Assembly (NCBI GenBank): GCA_020248265.1
Contig: JADCHX010000023.1
Span: forward strand, 29,770 to 93,769
Length of the DNA: 64,000 bases
Source: Rhodocyclaceae bacterium
Lineage (GTDB): Bacteria > Pseudomonadota > Gammaproteobacteria > Burkholderiales > CAIKXV01
Direction of reading: 5' to 3'
The number at the start of each line of letters is the position of its first letter. Position 1 is the first letter of the stretch. Position numbers and translations under genes: made by a program. Positions 34,782 to 42,719 of the stretch are shown in pieces. The notes beneath the pieces were generated by a model, which ran no database searches, had not been told where the DNA came from, and was given only the letters and a program-made list of their open reading frames with translations.

Positions 34782-35906
34782 ATGCGTACCGTCCAGCCGA
34801 AGCGGATCGGACTCGCCATCGTCGGCGCGGGCCGGGTCGGGCTGATGCGCGGCGAGATCGCCGCACGCTTTCCCCAGGTCGACTGGATCGGCATCGCGGA
34901 GATCGACCCAGAGCGCGCAAGCCATGTCGCCGCGAAGCTCGGCGCCGATTTCGTCACCAACGACTACCGCGAGCTGCTGCTGCGGCCGGAGGTGACGGCG
35001 GCCCTGATCTCCACCGTCGGACACCTGCACGCCGAGCCGACGCTGGCTGCGCTCGACAATCCGAACAAGGTGTCTCTGCTGATCGAGAAGCCGATCGCCA
35101 ACGATCTCGCGCAATCCGAGCGCGTGCTGGAAGCCATCCGCCAGTCGGGTGTCGATGCGCTGATCGGCTACACCCAGCGCTTCCGGCGGCGCTGGATGGT
35201 GGCGAAAGACAAGGTCGCGCGCGGCGAGCTCGGCGACATCACCACCGTCTCCACCCGCGCCTTCCTCAATCGCATGGTCGCGCTCAACGCCTACCGGCGC
35301 GAACCCGACCCGGTACCCAACTCACCGATGGTGATCTCGGGTACGCATGCGCTGGACATCGTGATGTGGATGATGGAAGGCCGCACCCCGGTCGAGGTCG
35401 ACGCGCGCTCGATCGCGAAGACGCTCGGCCCTGCCTGCGGCGGCATCGACGCCACCGCCGGCACCATGGTGTTCGACGACGGCACGATCTACCAGAGCAT
35501 GGTCAACTGGGCGCTGCCGGTGTCCTGGCCGGGCGCGGTCTACGGGCTGGAGGTCGGCGTGGTCGGCACCACCGGCGTGATGACCATCGACGACACCCAC
35601 CGCGACTTCGTGATGGCCACCGAGGCTCCGCAGGACGGGGCCTACCTGTCGGACGCCAGCCGGCGCGTCGACTTCATCGGCAGCACGCCTGCCGGCGACA
35701 TGGCACTCGGCGCGTTGCGCGGCCCGCTGCACGACGAGACCCAGGCCTGGCTCGAACGGCTGTCGGTCGGCGCGCACACGATCCACGCGACCGCGGCAGA
35801 GGGCCACGACCGGCTGATGCTCGCCAAGGCATACGACCTGTCCGCCCGGCTGCGGCGGCCGGTCGAACTGCCGATCGGCCCCGGCGACGAGCACGCGCAG
35901 GCCTGA
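34782..35906 (+). CDS. Gfo/Idh/MocA family oxidoreductase
   Basis: 374-residue NAD(P)-dependent dehydrogenase. N-terminal Rossmann motif IVGAGRVGLMRGEIAARFP, the family LLIEKPIAND (EKP motif, Lys near residue 105) and a C-terminal alpha/beta domain with GTHALDIVMWMMEG, where the His/Asp pair lies at the active site. Family members oxidise or reduce sugars, inositols and related polyols. It ends the operon with the dienelactone hydrolase and two Bug receptors. A GGCCCCGG stretch precedes the ATG; the ribosome site is weak. The substrate cannot be deduced. Confidence 0.88.
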   Translation: MRTVQPKRIGLAIVGAGRVGLMRGEIAARFPQVDWIGIAEIDPERASHVAAKLGADFVTNDYRELLLRPEVTAALISTVGHLHAEPTLAALDNPNKVSLLIEKPIANDLAQSERVLEAIRQSGVDALIGYTQRFRRRWMVAKDKVARGELGDITTVSTRAFLNRMVALNAYRREPDPVPNSPMVISGTHALDIVMWMMEGRTPVEVDARSIAKTLGPACGGIDATAGTMVFDDGTIYQSMVNWALPVSWPGAVYGLEVGVVGTTGVMTIDDTHRDFVMATEAPQDGAYLSDASRRVDFIGSTPAGDMALGALRGPLHDETQAWLERLSVGAHTIHATAAEGHDRLMLAKAYDLSARLRRPVELPIGPGDEHAQA

Positions 35907-35931
35907 GCGCGCTCCCGGTCCCGCGTCGGCC

Positions 35932-36735
35932 TCAGCCGGCGCGCGGCAGCCCGGCGAACACCAGGCCTGCCCACGCCAGCACATAGGCAACCACCAGCGG
36001 CGGCAACAGCGTGCGGCCGAGCCCCGGACGCAGCTGCTGCAGCGCCAGGCCTGCCAGCGGCAGCAGCTGCTGTGCATGCACGGCAAGGAAGTGGGCGGGC
36101 CGCAGGTCGGGCCCGCCGAGGTGCCAGCCGGCCACCGGCATCCCGCTGCCCGGCGGCGGCCGCAGCCCGCCGAGCAGGAAGCCGCTTGCCACCGACAACA
36201 GGAAAGTGAGCCACAGCCCGGCGACGACCGCGCGCACCAGTACCGTCGGCGGCAGCGCACGCCGCAGTTGCCAGGCCAGCACCGGCTGCGTGGCCACCAG
36301 CAGCACTGCGGCCAGCCCCATCAGCCCGAACATCGCGGCATGGAAGGGATCGGCCGTGTTGTAGTGCGACGGTACCCCGAGCGCCGCCTGCAGCGAGATG
36401 TAGCCGACCTCGAACGACATGGTGCCGATGACCACCCAGGCGAGCGTGCGGATCGTGCGCGACTGCCGCTGCGCCTGCGGCAGCAGCCCGACGATCCACG
36501 CCATGGTCAGGGCGAACAGCGCGCCCGAAGCCATGAACTTGAGCGGCTTGGCCCAGTTCGCGACGCCGTATACGGTGCGCGGATCGAGCGCGAGCGCGGC
36601 CAGCGCCGGGATCGCCAGCAGCAGCATCGCCAGCGCGAACAGCACCAGCGGCCGCTGGTCGAAGTACAACCGGCCGAACATGCGCAGTACCGGGCTGCCC
36701 GGCGACGGCGCCGGTTCGACGAACGTTCCAGCCAT
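35932..36735 (-). CDS. Conserved polytopic membrane protein, function unknown
   Basis: 267 residues with about seven hydrophobic helices, among them PLVLFALAMLLLAIPALAAL, VLVRAVVAGLWLTFLLSVASGFLL and LLPPLVVAYVLAWAGLVFAG. Charged or polar family-like stretches include NWAKPLKFMASGALFALTMAWI and VPSHYNTADPFHAAMFGLMGL; the scattered conserved-looking His residues might bind metal or haem, but I do not recognise the family. ATG 36735 is used, since an upstream frame reads through the operator. It is divergent from a TetR gene and starts 15 bases from a strong palindromic operator, so it is most likely the regulator's target. Confidence 0.75.
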   Translation of the reverse strand: MAGTFVEPAPSPGSPVLRMFGRLYFDQRPLVLFALAMLLLAIPALAALALDPRTVYGVANWAKPLKFMASGALFALTMAWIVGLLPQAQRQSRTIRTLAWVVIGTMSFEVGYISLQAALGVPSHYNTADPFHAAMFGLMGLAAVLLVATQPVLAWQLRRALPPTVLVRAVVAGLWLTFLLSVASGFLLGGLRPPPGSGMPVAGWHLGGPDLRPAHFLAVHAQQLLPLAGLALQQLRPGLGRTLLPPLVVAYVLAWAGLVFAGLPRAG

Positions 36736-36749
36736 CGGCCGACCTCTTT

Positions 36750-36797
36750 TGTTGACAGTGTCTACATGATTCCCTATCTTTGTAGACACTGTCAACA
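36750..36797. promoter_or_regulatory. Divergent promoter with paired TetR-type operators
   Basis: TGTTGACAGTGTCTACA (36750-36766) is repeated as its exact reverse complement TGTAGACACTGTCAACA (36781-36797) across 14 bases. Each 17-mer is itself a near-palindrome (TGTWGACA-N-TGTCWACA), so two operator sites are present. Each contains a consensus -35 TTGACA: on the plus strand TTGACA 36752-36757 is followed at 17 bases by TATCTT (36775-36780), which would drive the tetR gene; the minus-strand -10 is weak. Repressor binding would mask both -35 boxes. The assignment to the adjacent TetR is inference. Confidence 0.85.
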
Positions 36798-36893
36798 CCA
36801 GCTACTCTGCCATGGCCGCTCCTCCCTCGCCGATGCCGTCCCGCACGCCCGCACCGTTCCTCGCGCGTTACGCGCCGTGGGCGTGGTGAGGGC

Positions 36894-37589
36894 GTGGTGA
36901 GGGCAGCCGCGAAGTCCCGGGCGAAGGCACGGCTCACCGCACCGCCAACGGACCTGCGCGAAGCCTGCGTACAGGCCGCGCGCGAGGTGATCGCCGAGCG
37001 CGGCGTCGAGGGCCTGAGCATGCGCGACGTGGCCCGCATGCTGGGCATCTCGCACCAGGCACCTTACCGGCACTTCGAAAGCCGCGACCACCTGCTCGCC
37101 GAGATCATGCGCCGCTGCTTCGCCGACTTCGCATCGCACCTGGACGCGCGGCCCCGATCGGCCGACGACCGCGAAGACCTTGCGGCGATGGGCGAGGCCT
37201 ACCTCGCGTATGCGGCTGCCAAGCCGCTAGAGTACCGGTTGATGTTCGGCACACCGTGGCCGGCGCCGGCGCACCATGCGGGCCTGGTGGCCGATGCGGT
37301 GCATGCCTTCGACATCCTGCGCAACAACCTCAGGCGGCGGCACGGCGACGCACCGGGCATGCAGGCACGCGCCGACCTCGACGCGATGTTCATCTGGTCA
37401 GCCCTGCACGGGATGGCCAGCATCACCCGCTCCCAGGCCATGGACTGCCTGCAGCTCGCACCCGGCGTCGGCGCGGCCTTCAAGCACTACCTGATGTGCA
37501 AGGTCGGTGCCGCGCTGGAAGTGCCGGTCGAACTGGAAGCGCCGGTCGACCCGGAAGCGCCACCGCGGCGCAAGGCAGGCCGGCGATGA
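36894..37589 (+). CDS. TetR/AcrR family transcriptional regulator
   Basis: 231 residues with an N-terminal helix-turn-helix: EACVQAAREVIAERGVEGLSMRDVARMLGISHQAPYRHFESRDHLLAEI (~22-70), typical of TetR. The C-terminal half (AYLAYAAAKPLEYRLMFGTPWP...ADLDAMFIWSALHGMAS) resembles the WHG/TetR_C_33 ligand domain, and the protein ends with a Pro/Glu/Arg-rich tail. The start is uncertain: GTG 36894 and GTG 36897 are both open. It is divergent from an integral membrane protein and the shared gap carries paired palindromes, so autoregulation plus control of the membrane protein is likely. Confidence 0.88.
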   Translation: MVRAAAKSRAKARLTAPPTDLREACVQAAREVIAERGVEGLSMRDVARMLGISHQAPYRHFESRDHLLAEIMRRCFADFASHLDARPRSADDREDLAAMGEAYLAYAAAKPLEYRLMFGTPWPAPAHHAGLVADAVHAFDILRNNLRRRHGDAPGMQARADLDAMFIWSALHGMASITRSQAMDCLQLAPGVGAAFKHYLMCKVGAALEVPVELEAPVDPEAPPRRKAGRR

Positions 37590-37614
37590 AACGCCGGCTG
37601 CCGCGCCAGCCCGA

Positions 37615-39285
37615 TTACTTCGCAGGGATCAACGGCAGCATCAGCCAGGACGGCCGCTCGCCACCCGAGTGGATGCTGTTGGTCGCGCCTGCGTTGTAGT
37701 CGTTGTTGTAGTGCGTGAAGTGGCCGGTACCCACGCCATCGCGCGGGGTGATGTCCAGCCGGAGCTTGTGACCCTTGCGGAACACCATGCTGGTCGGCCA
37801 GATCTCGACCTGGCATTCCACCACCTGCCCTGGCTCGAGCCACCAGCGCTCGTCGTGCGCATGGTAGGGACGGTAGGGCAGCGACTTCTCCGCGTCGAGC
37901 TTGCGGTGCGAGACGCGCAGCCAGCCCTTGGTCACGCACTGCACCGGCTCTCCGCGCTGGCCCACCTCTTCGACATCCTTGCCATCGGGACCGATGTTGC
38001 GGATGGTGGCGTAGATGTCCATGTCTTCCGAGGTGCTGGCCACCCACAGGTTCAGTACCAGCGGTCCGGTGACTTCCATGTCCTCGGCCATTGCCGGCGT
38101 CTCGAACGACACGCCCGAGCGACCCGACACCGGACGATAGTGTCCGGGGCCCGCCGAGTAGTCGATCGACTTCTCGACAGCCGGGGCCTCGGTGGCCAGC
38201 GAGCCCTCGGCCTTGCTGCTGCCCTTCGACGGAGCATCCTGCTCGATGTTCAGGTAGAACTTCGTCCACTGCGTGCGGGCGATCGGCCATTCGTCCTCGT
38301 GGCGGAACGCGTACGGCTTCGTGCTGCCGCCGGTGCGGATCTCGAGCTTGACCGGCGGCTCGTCCATGATGCCGGTGTCGATGCCCTTGAGCCAGTGGTC
38401 GAACCAGCGCAGCTGATCGATGCGCGCCTCGAGCGCGTGGAACGGATGGAAGTGGCTGCCGGTATGGATGCGAAGCTTCTTGTGCTTCGAGGCGGCGAGC
38501 ATGTAGGCCTCGGTATTGCCGCGAAGGTGCATCGCGAAGCCGCCCCAGTTGCCCACGCTGTACATCGGCACCTTGATCTTGTCCCACTGCGCGCTCTTCT
38601 TCCTCCATTCGTCCGAATCGAGGTCCTGGCGCATGTACTCCCACAGGATGTTGTTGTTGAACGCATCCGGGTTGTAGCTGCGCGGGCGCCCCAGCAGGTT
38701 ATGTGCCGCGGTGCTGTTGGCCCACTGCGAGATGAAGCCCATGGCGAAGATGCCGCCATGGTAGGCCTGGTCGCGGTACTGGTCGGCCCGACCCTCCCAC
38801 GGCATGATCGCCTTGAGCGACGGCGGCTGCAGGTTGGCGAGCCGGTACTGGAACGCCGCGTGGTACGAGATGCCCAGCGTGCCCACGTTGCCGTTGCACC
38901 ACGGCTGCTTCGCGACCCACTCGACGCAGTCGTAGGAGTCGAGACCTTCCTGGTACGAACTGGGGTCCGACCGGCCGGGCGACTTGCCGGTGCCGCGGGT
39001 GTCGACGCGCAGCAACGCATAGCCGCGCGGGCACCACCACAGCGGGTTGGCCGTCTCCCAGTTCATGTACGGGTTGCCTTCCTCCTCGCAGTCGTCCGGG
39101 GGGATCCAGACCTTGTCCTTCTGGTAGGGGCCGAGGTTCATGATCACCGGGAAGCGCTCGTCGCCACCTTCGGGCCGGAACACGTCGGCGAAGATCAGCG
39201 TGCCGTCGCGCATCGGGATCTTCACGTCTTTCTCGACGATCATCGGGTAGTCGCGGGGCTGCGACATCTCCTGCTTCTCTGCCAT
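37615..39285 (-). CDS. CocE/NonD family hydrolase (S15 X-Pro dipeptidyl-peptidase fold)
   Basis: 556 residues: an alpha/beta hydrolase core (about 1-300) with the Ser nucleophile in GTLGISYHAAFQ near residue 145, Asp and His further on (the HTGSHFHPF region), a helical cap, and a C-terminal jelly-roll domain (GPLVLNLWVASTSEDMDIYATI...LRLDITPRDG). This order matches cocaine esterase and alpha-amino acid ester hydrolases. No signal peptide is visible, so the enzyme is cytoplasmic. It starts 13 bases after a Bug receptor gene on the same strand; the pair suggests uptake and hydrolysis of an ester or amide of a carboxylic acid. Confidence 0.9.
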   Translation of the reverse strand: MAEKQEMSQPRDYPMIVEKDVKIPMRDGTLIFADVFRPEGGDERFPVIMNLGPYQKDKVWIPPDDCEEEGNPYMNWETANPLWWCPRGYALLRVDTRGTGKSPGRSDPSSYQEGLDSYDCVEWVAKQPWCNGNVGTLGISYHAAFQYRLANLQPPSLKAIMPWEGRADQYRDQAYHGGIFAMGFISQWANSTAAHNLLGRPRSYNPDAFNNNILWEYMRQDLDSDEWRKKSAQWDKIKVPMYSVGNWGGFAMHLRGNTEAYMLAASKHKKLRIHTGSHFHPFHALEARIDQLRWFDHWLKGIDTGIMDEPPVKLEIRTGGSTKPYAFRHEDEWPIARTQWTKFYLNIEQDAPSKGSSKAEGSLATEAPAVEKSIDYSAGPGHYRPVSGRSGVSFETPAMAEDMEVTGPLVLNLWVASTSEDMDIYATIRNIGPDGKDVEEVGQRGEPVQCVTKGWLRVSHRKLDAEKSLPYRPYHAHDERWWLEPGQVVECQVEIWPTSMVFRKGHKLRLDITPRDGVGTGHFTHYNNDYNAGATNSIHSGGERPSWLMLPLIPAK

Positions 39286-39298
39286 CTGCTCTCTCCGT

Positions 39299-40279
39299 CT
39301 ATCGTTCCGGCCTGATGTCTGCAGCCTTGATCAGCGCCGCGGTCTTGTCGTAGTCGAACTGCACCTTCGCAGCGAACTGCTCGGGCGTGTTGGGCACGAA
39401 CTCGATGCCCTTCGATGCCCAAGACGCCTTCATCTCCGGCGTGGACAGTGCGCCCCCGACCACCGAGTTTAGCCGGGCGACGATCTCGCGCGGCGTTCCG
39501 ATCGGGGCGAAGATGCCTTCGATGCCACTGATCTCGTAGGCCTTCAGTCCCGACTCGGCGATCGTCGGCACCTCGGGCAGCAATGCGCTGCGCCGGGTGC
39601 CGGTCATCGCCAGCGCACGCAGGCGGCCGGCATCGATATGGCCCTTCACCGTGGGCACGTGCACGAACATGGTATCCACGCGCCCGGCGACCAGGTCGAG
39701 CACCGCCGGCGGGCTGCCGCGATAGGCCACGTGCAGCATGTCGACCTTCGCCTCGAGCTTGAGCAGTTCGCCGGCCAGCTGGAAATTGCTGCCCACGCCC
39801 GATGAGGCGAAGGAGATCATCCCCGGCTTCGCACGCGCGACGGCGATCAGCTCCTTCACGTTGCGCGCAGGCACCGAAGGATGCGCGACCAGCACCAGGT
39901 CGTAGGTGCTGACCTGAACGACAGCTGCCAGGTGCTTCATCGTGTCCCAGCGCGGCGAGGCATTGAGCTGCGGGCTGATGGTGACGAAAGATCCGGGCTG
40001 GATCAGCAGCGTCTGGCCGTCTGGCGGCTGCTTCGCGACGAAGTCGTTGGCAACCATCCCGGCGGTGCCTGGCCGGTTGTCGATGACGACCGGCACGCCA
40101 AGCAACGGTGCGACGGCCTGCTGGATCGCGCGCGCGGTGATGTCGGTACCGCCACCGGCCTGCGAACCCGTGACCAGCCGCACCGGCTTCGACGGGAACG
40201 GCTGCGCAGGTGCGACCACCGGCAACAGTACCGATGCACAGAGTGCTGCCGCAGGCAGCAGGCGACCCAAAGGATGCAT
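39299..40279 (-). CDS. Tripartite tricarboxylate transporter (Bug family) substrate-binding protein
   Basis: 326-residue Bug receptor, signal peptide to about residue 25 (VAPAQ). It departs from the other copies in its ligand loops: TGSQAGGGTDITAR in place of PFxPGG, PPDGQTLLIQPGSFVTISPQLN in place of PDGYTLL, and HVAYRGSPPA in place of HVPYKGSAP, so its ligand may differ. GGAGGAAG stands 3 bases before ATG 40279. It is co-directional with, and 13 bases ahead of, the CocE-type hydrolase. It is divergent from a small lipoprotein gene. Confidence 0.9.
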   Translation of the reverse strand: MHPLGRLLPAAALCASVLLPVVAPAQPFPSKPVRLVTGSQAGGGTDITARAIQQAVAPLLGVPVVIDNRPGTAGMVANDFVAKQPPDGQTLLIQPGSFVTISPQLNASPRWDTMKHLAAVVQVSTYDLVLVAHPSVPARNVKELIAVARAKPGMISFASSGVGSNFQLAGELLKLEAKVDMLHVAYRGSPPAVLDLVAGRVDTMFVHVPTVKGHIDAGRLRALAMTGTRRSALLPEVPTIAESGLKAYEISGIEGIFAPIGTPREIVARLNSVVGGALSTPEMKASWASKGIEFVPNTPEQFAAKVQFDYDKTAALIKAADIRPER

Positions 40280-40440
40280 GAACTTCCTCCCTCGTCCGTA
40301 CGGTCCCCGTCGAATGACTGGTGCGGGTTGGCCCGGCCTGAACGTGTAAACGAGTGTAACGCAGGCGCCGGGTGTCAGCGCCGCCCTGTCAGGAACGTTG
40401 CTGCATACGTGCCCCCACCGCCATCGACGAGGCAGACGAG

Positions 40441-40872
40441 ATGAAGATCCTGGAATCGAAGGCGTTGCGCGCAGCAGGTATCGCCCTGCCGCTGCTGATG
40501 ACGGGATGCGCGATCGTGCCCGATGGCGGCGTGGTCTACTCGCCGGGCTACCGGGTTCCAGCCTACTCGGCCAACCACTATTCCTCCGGCTACTACTCGA
40601 CCTATGGCTCCGGCTACTACCCGCGTCCGCTTGCCCCGCCGGTGTACATCAGCCGCCCGGCGCCGCCGCCTGCCATCATCGTTCGCCCAGCGCCGCCGCC
40701 TGCAGTGATCGTTCGTCCGACGCCGGCGCCGGTTGTCGTGCTGCCGGCGCCCCGTCCGCCCGGTCATGGCCATGGCCATCGCGATGGCGATCGTTCATAC
40801 GGCCATGGTGGACATGGTGGCCACGGCGGAAACCGTAGCGACCATGACCGCGGTGGGCGCGGCGGCCGCTGA
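40441..40872 (+). CDS. Small Tyr/Pro- and His/Gly-rich lipoprotein
   Basis: 143 residues with a lipobox (LLMTGC, Cys ~23) predicting lipid anchoring. The mature part has three low-complexity zones: a Tyr/Ser-rich one (YSSGYYSTYGSGYYP), a proline zone with three 10-residue repeats (RPAPPPAIIV, RPAPPPAVIV, RPTPAPVVVL) and a tail rich in His, Gly, Asp and Arg (GHGHGHRDGDRSYGHGGHGGHGG) that could bind metal ions. It resembles Pro-rich proteobacterial envelope lipoproteins but I recognise no named family. ATG 40441 is chosen because it begins the leader. Low complexity limits confidence in function, not in the gene itself. Confidence 0.75.
   Translation: MKILESKALRAAGIALPLLMTGCAIVPDGGVVYSPGYRVPAYSANHYSSGYYSTYGSGYYPRPLAPPVYISRPAPPPAIIVRPAPPPAVIVRPTPAPVVVLPAPRPPGHGHGHRDGDRSYGHGGHGGHGGNRSDHDRGGRGGR
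40654..40743 (+). repeat. Three 30-base tandem repeats inside the lipoprotein gene
   Basis: Units at 40654-40683, 40684-40713 and 40714-40743 encode RPAPPPAIIV, RPAPPPAVIV and RPTPAPVVVL. The first two are nearly identical in DNA, the third has drifted. Copy number may vary between strains by slippage. Confidence 0.8.
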
Positions 40873-40946
40873 GTCCCTGTACTTCGCTGCAGCGGAGCGG
40901 CGGCCGCCGCGCTACAGTCCGACCTCGATACGGAGGAACCGAAGAC

Positions 40947-41534
40947 ATGGACAGGACTGCGCTGCTGGTGCTCGACGTGCAGAACGAACTGGTGGACCCG
41001 GCCGGCAAGGTCGGCTCGATGGGTTTCGCGAAGGTGGTCGAACAGCGCGGGCTGCTCGCGAAGACTGCAGCGGTGATCGCGGCGATGCGCGCGAAGCAGC
41101 AGCCGGTCGCGTTCGTGAACGTCGGCTTCAGGGCCGACTATGGCGACGCGATCAGCCGCTCGGCCCGGTTGGCCCACCTTAAGGAGAAGCAGGCGATCGT
41201 CATCGGCAGCTGGGGGCTCGAGTTCCCCGACGCCATCCGTCCGCTCCCGCACGAGATCGTCTACACGAAGCGGGCGGTCAATCCGTTCTTCAACACCGGG
41301 CTGGAGACCTGGCTGCACCGCCAGGGCGTGACCACGCTCGCGCTGTGCGGCGTGTACACCCACATGGTGGTCGACAGCGCGGCGCGCCATGGCGACGACG
41401 CAGGCTTCATTGTCAAGGTACTGGAGGACTGCTGCGCCAGCCCGGATCCTGAACTGCACCGCATCGAATGCGAGAAGATCCTGCCGTTGTTCGGCAGCGT
41501 CATGTCATCGCAGGCATTCATCGACGCGCTGTAG
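40947..41534 (+). CDS. Isochorismatase-fold (cysteine hydrolase superfamily) protein without the catalytic Cys
   Basis: 195 residues. The first catalytic Asp is in LLVLDVQNELV (residue 10) and Lys is in IVYTKRAVNPFFNTGLE with the cis-peptide-like region. In cysteine hydrolases the nucleophile follows a GxxTxxC pattern; here it reads LCGVYTHMVVDSAARHG, with Val at the Cys position. True isochorismatases (EntB, PhzD) also lack this Cys and show GVYAH-like sequences, so an isochorismatase-type vinyl-ether hydrolase is more likely than an amidase. No siderophore or phenazine genes are nearby, so the substrate is unknown. Confidence 0.82.
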   Translation: MDRTALLVLDVQNELVDPAGKVGSMGFAKVVEQRGLLAKTAAVIAAMRAKQQPVAFVNVGFRADYGDAISRSARLAHLKEKQAIVIGSWGLEFPDAIRPLPHEIVYTKRAVNPFFNTGLETWLHRQGVTTLALCGVYTHMVVDSAARHGDDAGFIVKVLEDCCASPDPELHRIECEKILPLFGSVMSSQAFIDAL

Positions 41535-41546
41535 GCGCGCCGCCGG

Positions 41547-42557
41547 TCAGAGGCGCCGGATACCTGCGCTTCGCACCACGCCGTCCCAGCGCTTCACCTC
41601 TTCCGCCAGGTAGCGCGCGAACTCGGCCGGTGTGCTGAGCATCGGCTCCAGGCCGCGCACCTCGAGCTGCTTCTGCGTGTCCGGGTGCTGTACGGCGGCA
41701 TGGGTATCGGCGTTGAAGCGCTGCACCATCGCCGGCCGTGTGCCGACGGGCGCAACCAGCCCGACCCAGGCGGAGGCCTCGAAGCCGGGCAGTCCGGCCT
41801 CGGCAATGGTCGGTGCTTCCGGCAGTGCGGCGGCGCGGCGCGCAGTCGTGACGCCGATCGCATTCACCTTGCCGCCGCGAATGTACGGCAGCGCGACCGA
41901 CAGGTTCGCCACCGTTGCCTGCACCTCGCCACCGACCACGGCTGTCATCGCCGGACTGCCGCCCTTGTACGGCACATGGATCATCTTCACCCCGGCCAGG
42001 CTCTGGAACAGTTCGCCGACCAGGTGCGCCGAACTGCCTTCGCCGAAAGACGAGTAGGTGATGCGGCCGGGGCTGGCCTTCGCCAGTGCCACCAGTTCCG
42101 GCAGGGTGCGCGCGGGCAGCGATGGATGCGCCACCAGCACGAACGGCGCGGCCGCGATCAGCGAGATCGGGGCGAAATCCTTCAGCACGTCGAACGGCAG
42201 TTTCGCGTAGAGGCTGGCGTTGCTGCCCAGCGTGCTGCCCGAGCCGACCAGCAGCGTGTAGCCGTCCGGGTTCGCCCGAGCCCCGAGTTCAGTGCCGATG
42301 TTGCCGCCGGCACCGGCGCGGTTGTCGATCACGACCGGCGTACCCCAGCGCTCCTGCAGCCTGCCAGCCACCAGCCGCGCGACGATGTCGTTGGCCCCGC
42401 CAGGCGGGAACGGCACGATCAGGCGCACCGGCCGACTTGGCCAGCCGTCGGCCGTATGGACGGCCGACGACCAGGCCACCAGCACGATGCCGGATACGAG
42501 CAGGCCCGTCCACGCGCGCAGCACGCGCACGCGCAAGCATGCGTTCGGATGTTCCAT
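41547..42557 (-). CDS. Tripartite tricarboxylate transporter (Bug family) substrate-binding protein
   Basis: 336-residue Bug receptor. The leader spans VLRAWTGLLVSGIVLVAWSSAVHTA (to about residue 36). Motifs: VPFPPGGANDIVAR, IDNRAGAGGNIGTELGARANPDGYTLLVGSGSTLGSNASLY and HVPYKGGSPAMTAVVGGE. The start at ATG 42557 is supported by GGAGGAGT 5-6 bases ahead; the much longer frame to 43070 is a shadow of the divergent hydrolase gene. It converges with the isochorismatase-fold gene (12 bases between stops) and seems to be a single-gene unit; no enzyme partner is obvious. Confidence 0.9.
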   Translation of the reverse strand: MEHPNACLRVRVLRAWTGLLVSGIVLVAWSSAVHTADGWPSRPVRLIVPFPPGGANDIVARLVAGRLQERWGTPVVIDNRAGAGGNIGTELGARANPDGYTLLVGSGSTLGSNASLYAKLPFDVLKDFAPISLIAAAPFVLVAHPSLPARTLPELVALAKASPGRITYSSFGEGSSAHLVGELFQSLAGVKMIHVPYKGGSPAMTAVVGGEVQATVANLSVALPYIRGGKVNAIGVTTARRAAALPEAPTIAEAGLPGFEASAWVGLVAPVGTRPAMVQRFNADTHAAVQHPDTQKQLEVRGLEPMLSTPAEFARYLAEEVKRWDGVVRSAGIRRL

Positions 42558-42719
42558 GCCGACTCCTCCTGCAGGATCCCTGCCTTGCGGATGCCGTGGT
42601 CGATGCCACGGTCGCCACCGTATGCACGCACGTCGGGCCGCCCCCGGGTGGAGTCTGCCCGAACTTGCGTTGCAGCGGGAAATCGCTAGGATGAAAGCGT
42701 CGGTATCCATGGAGATCCA

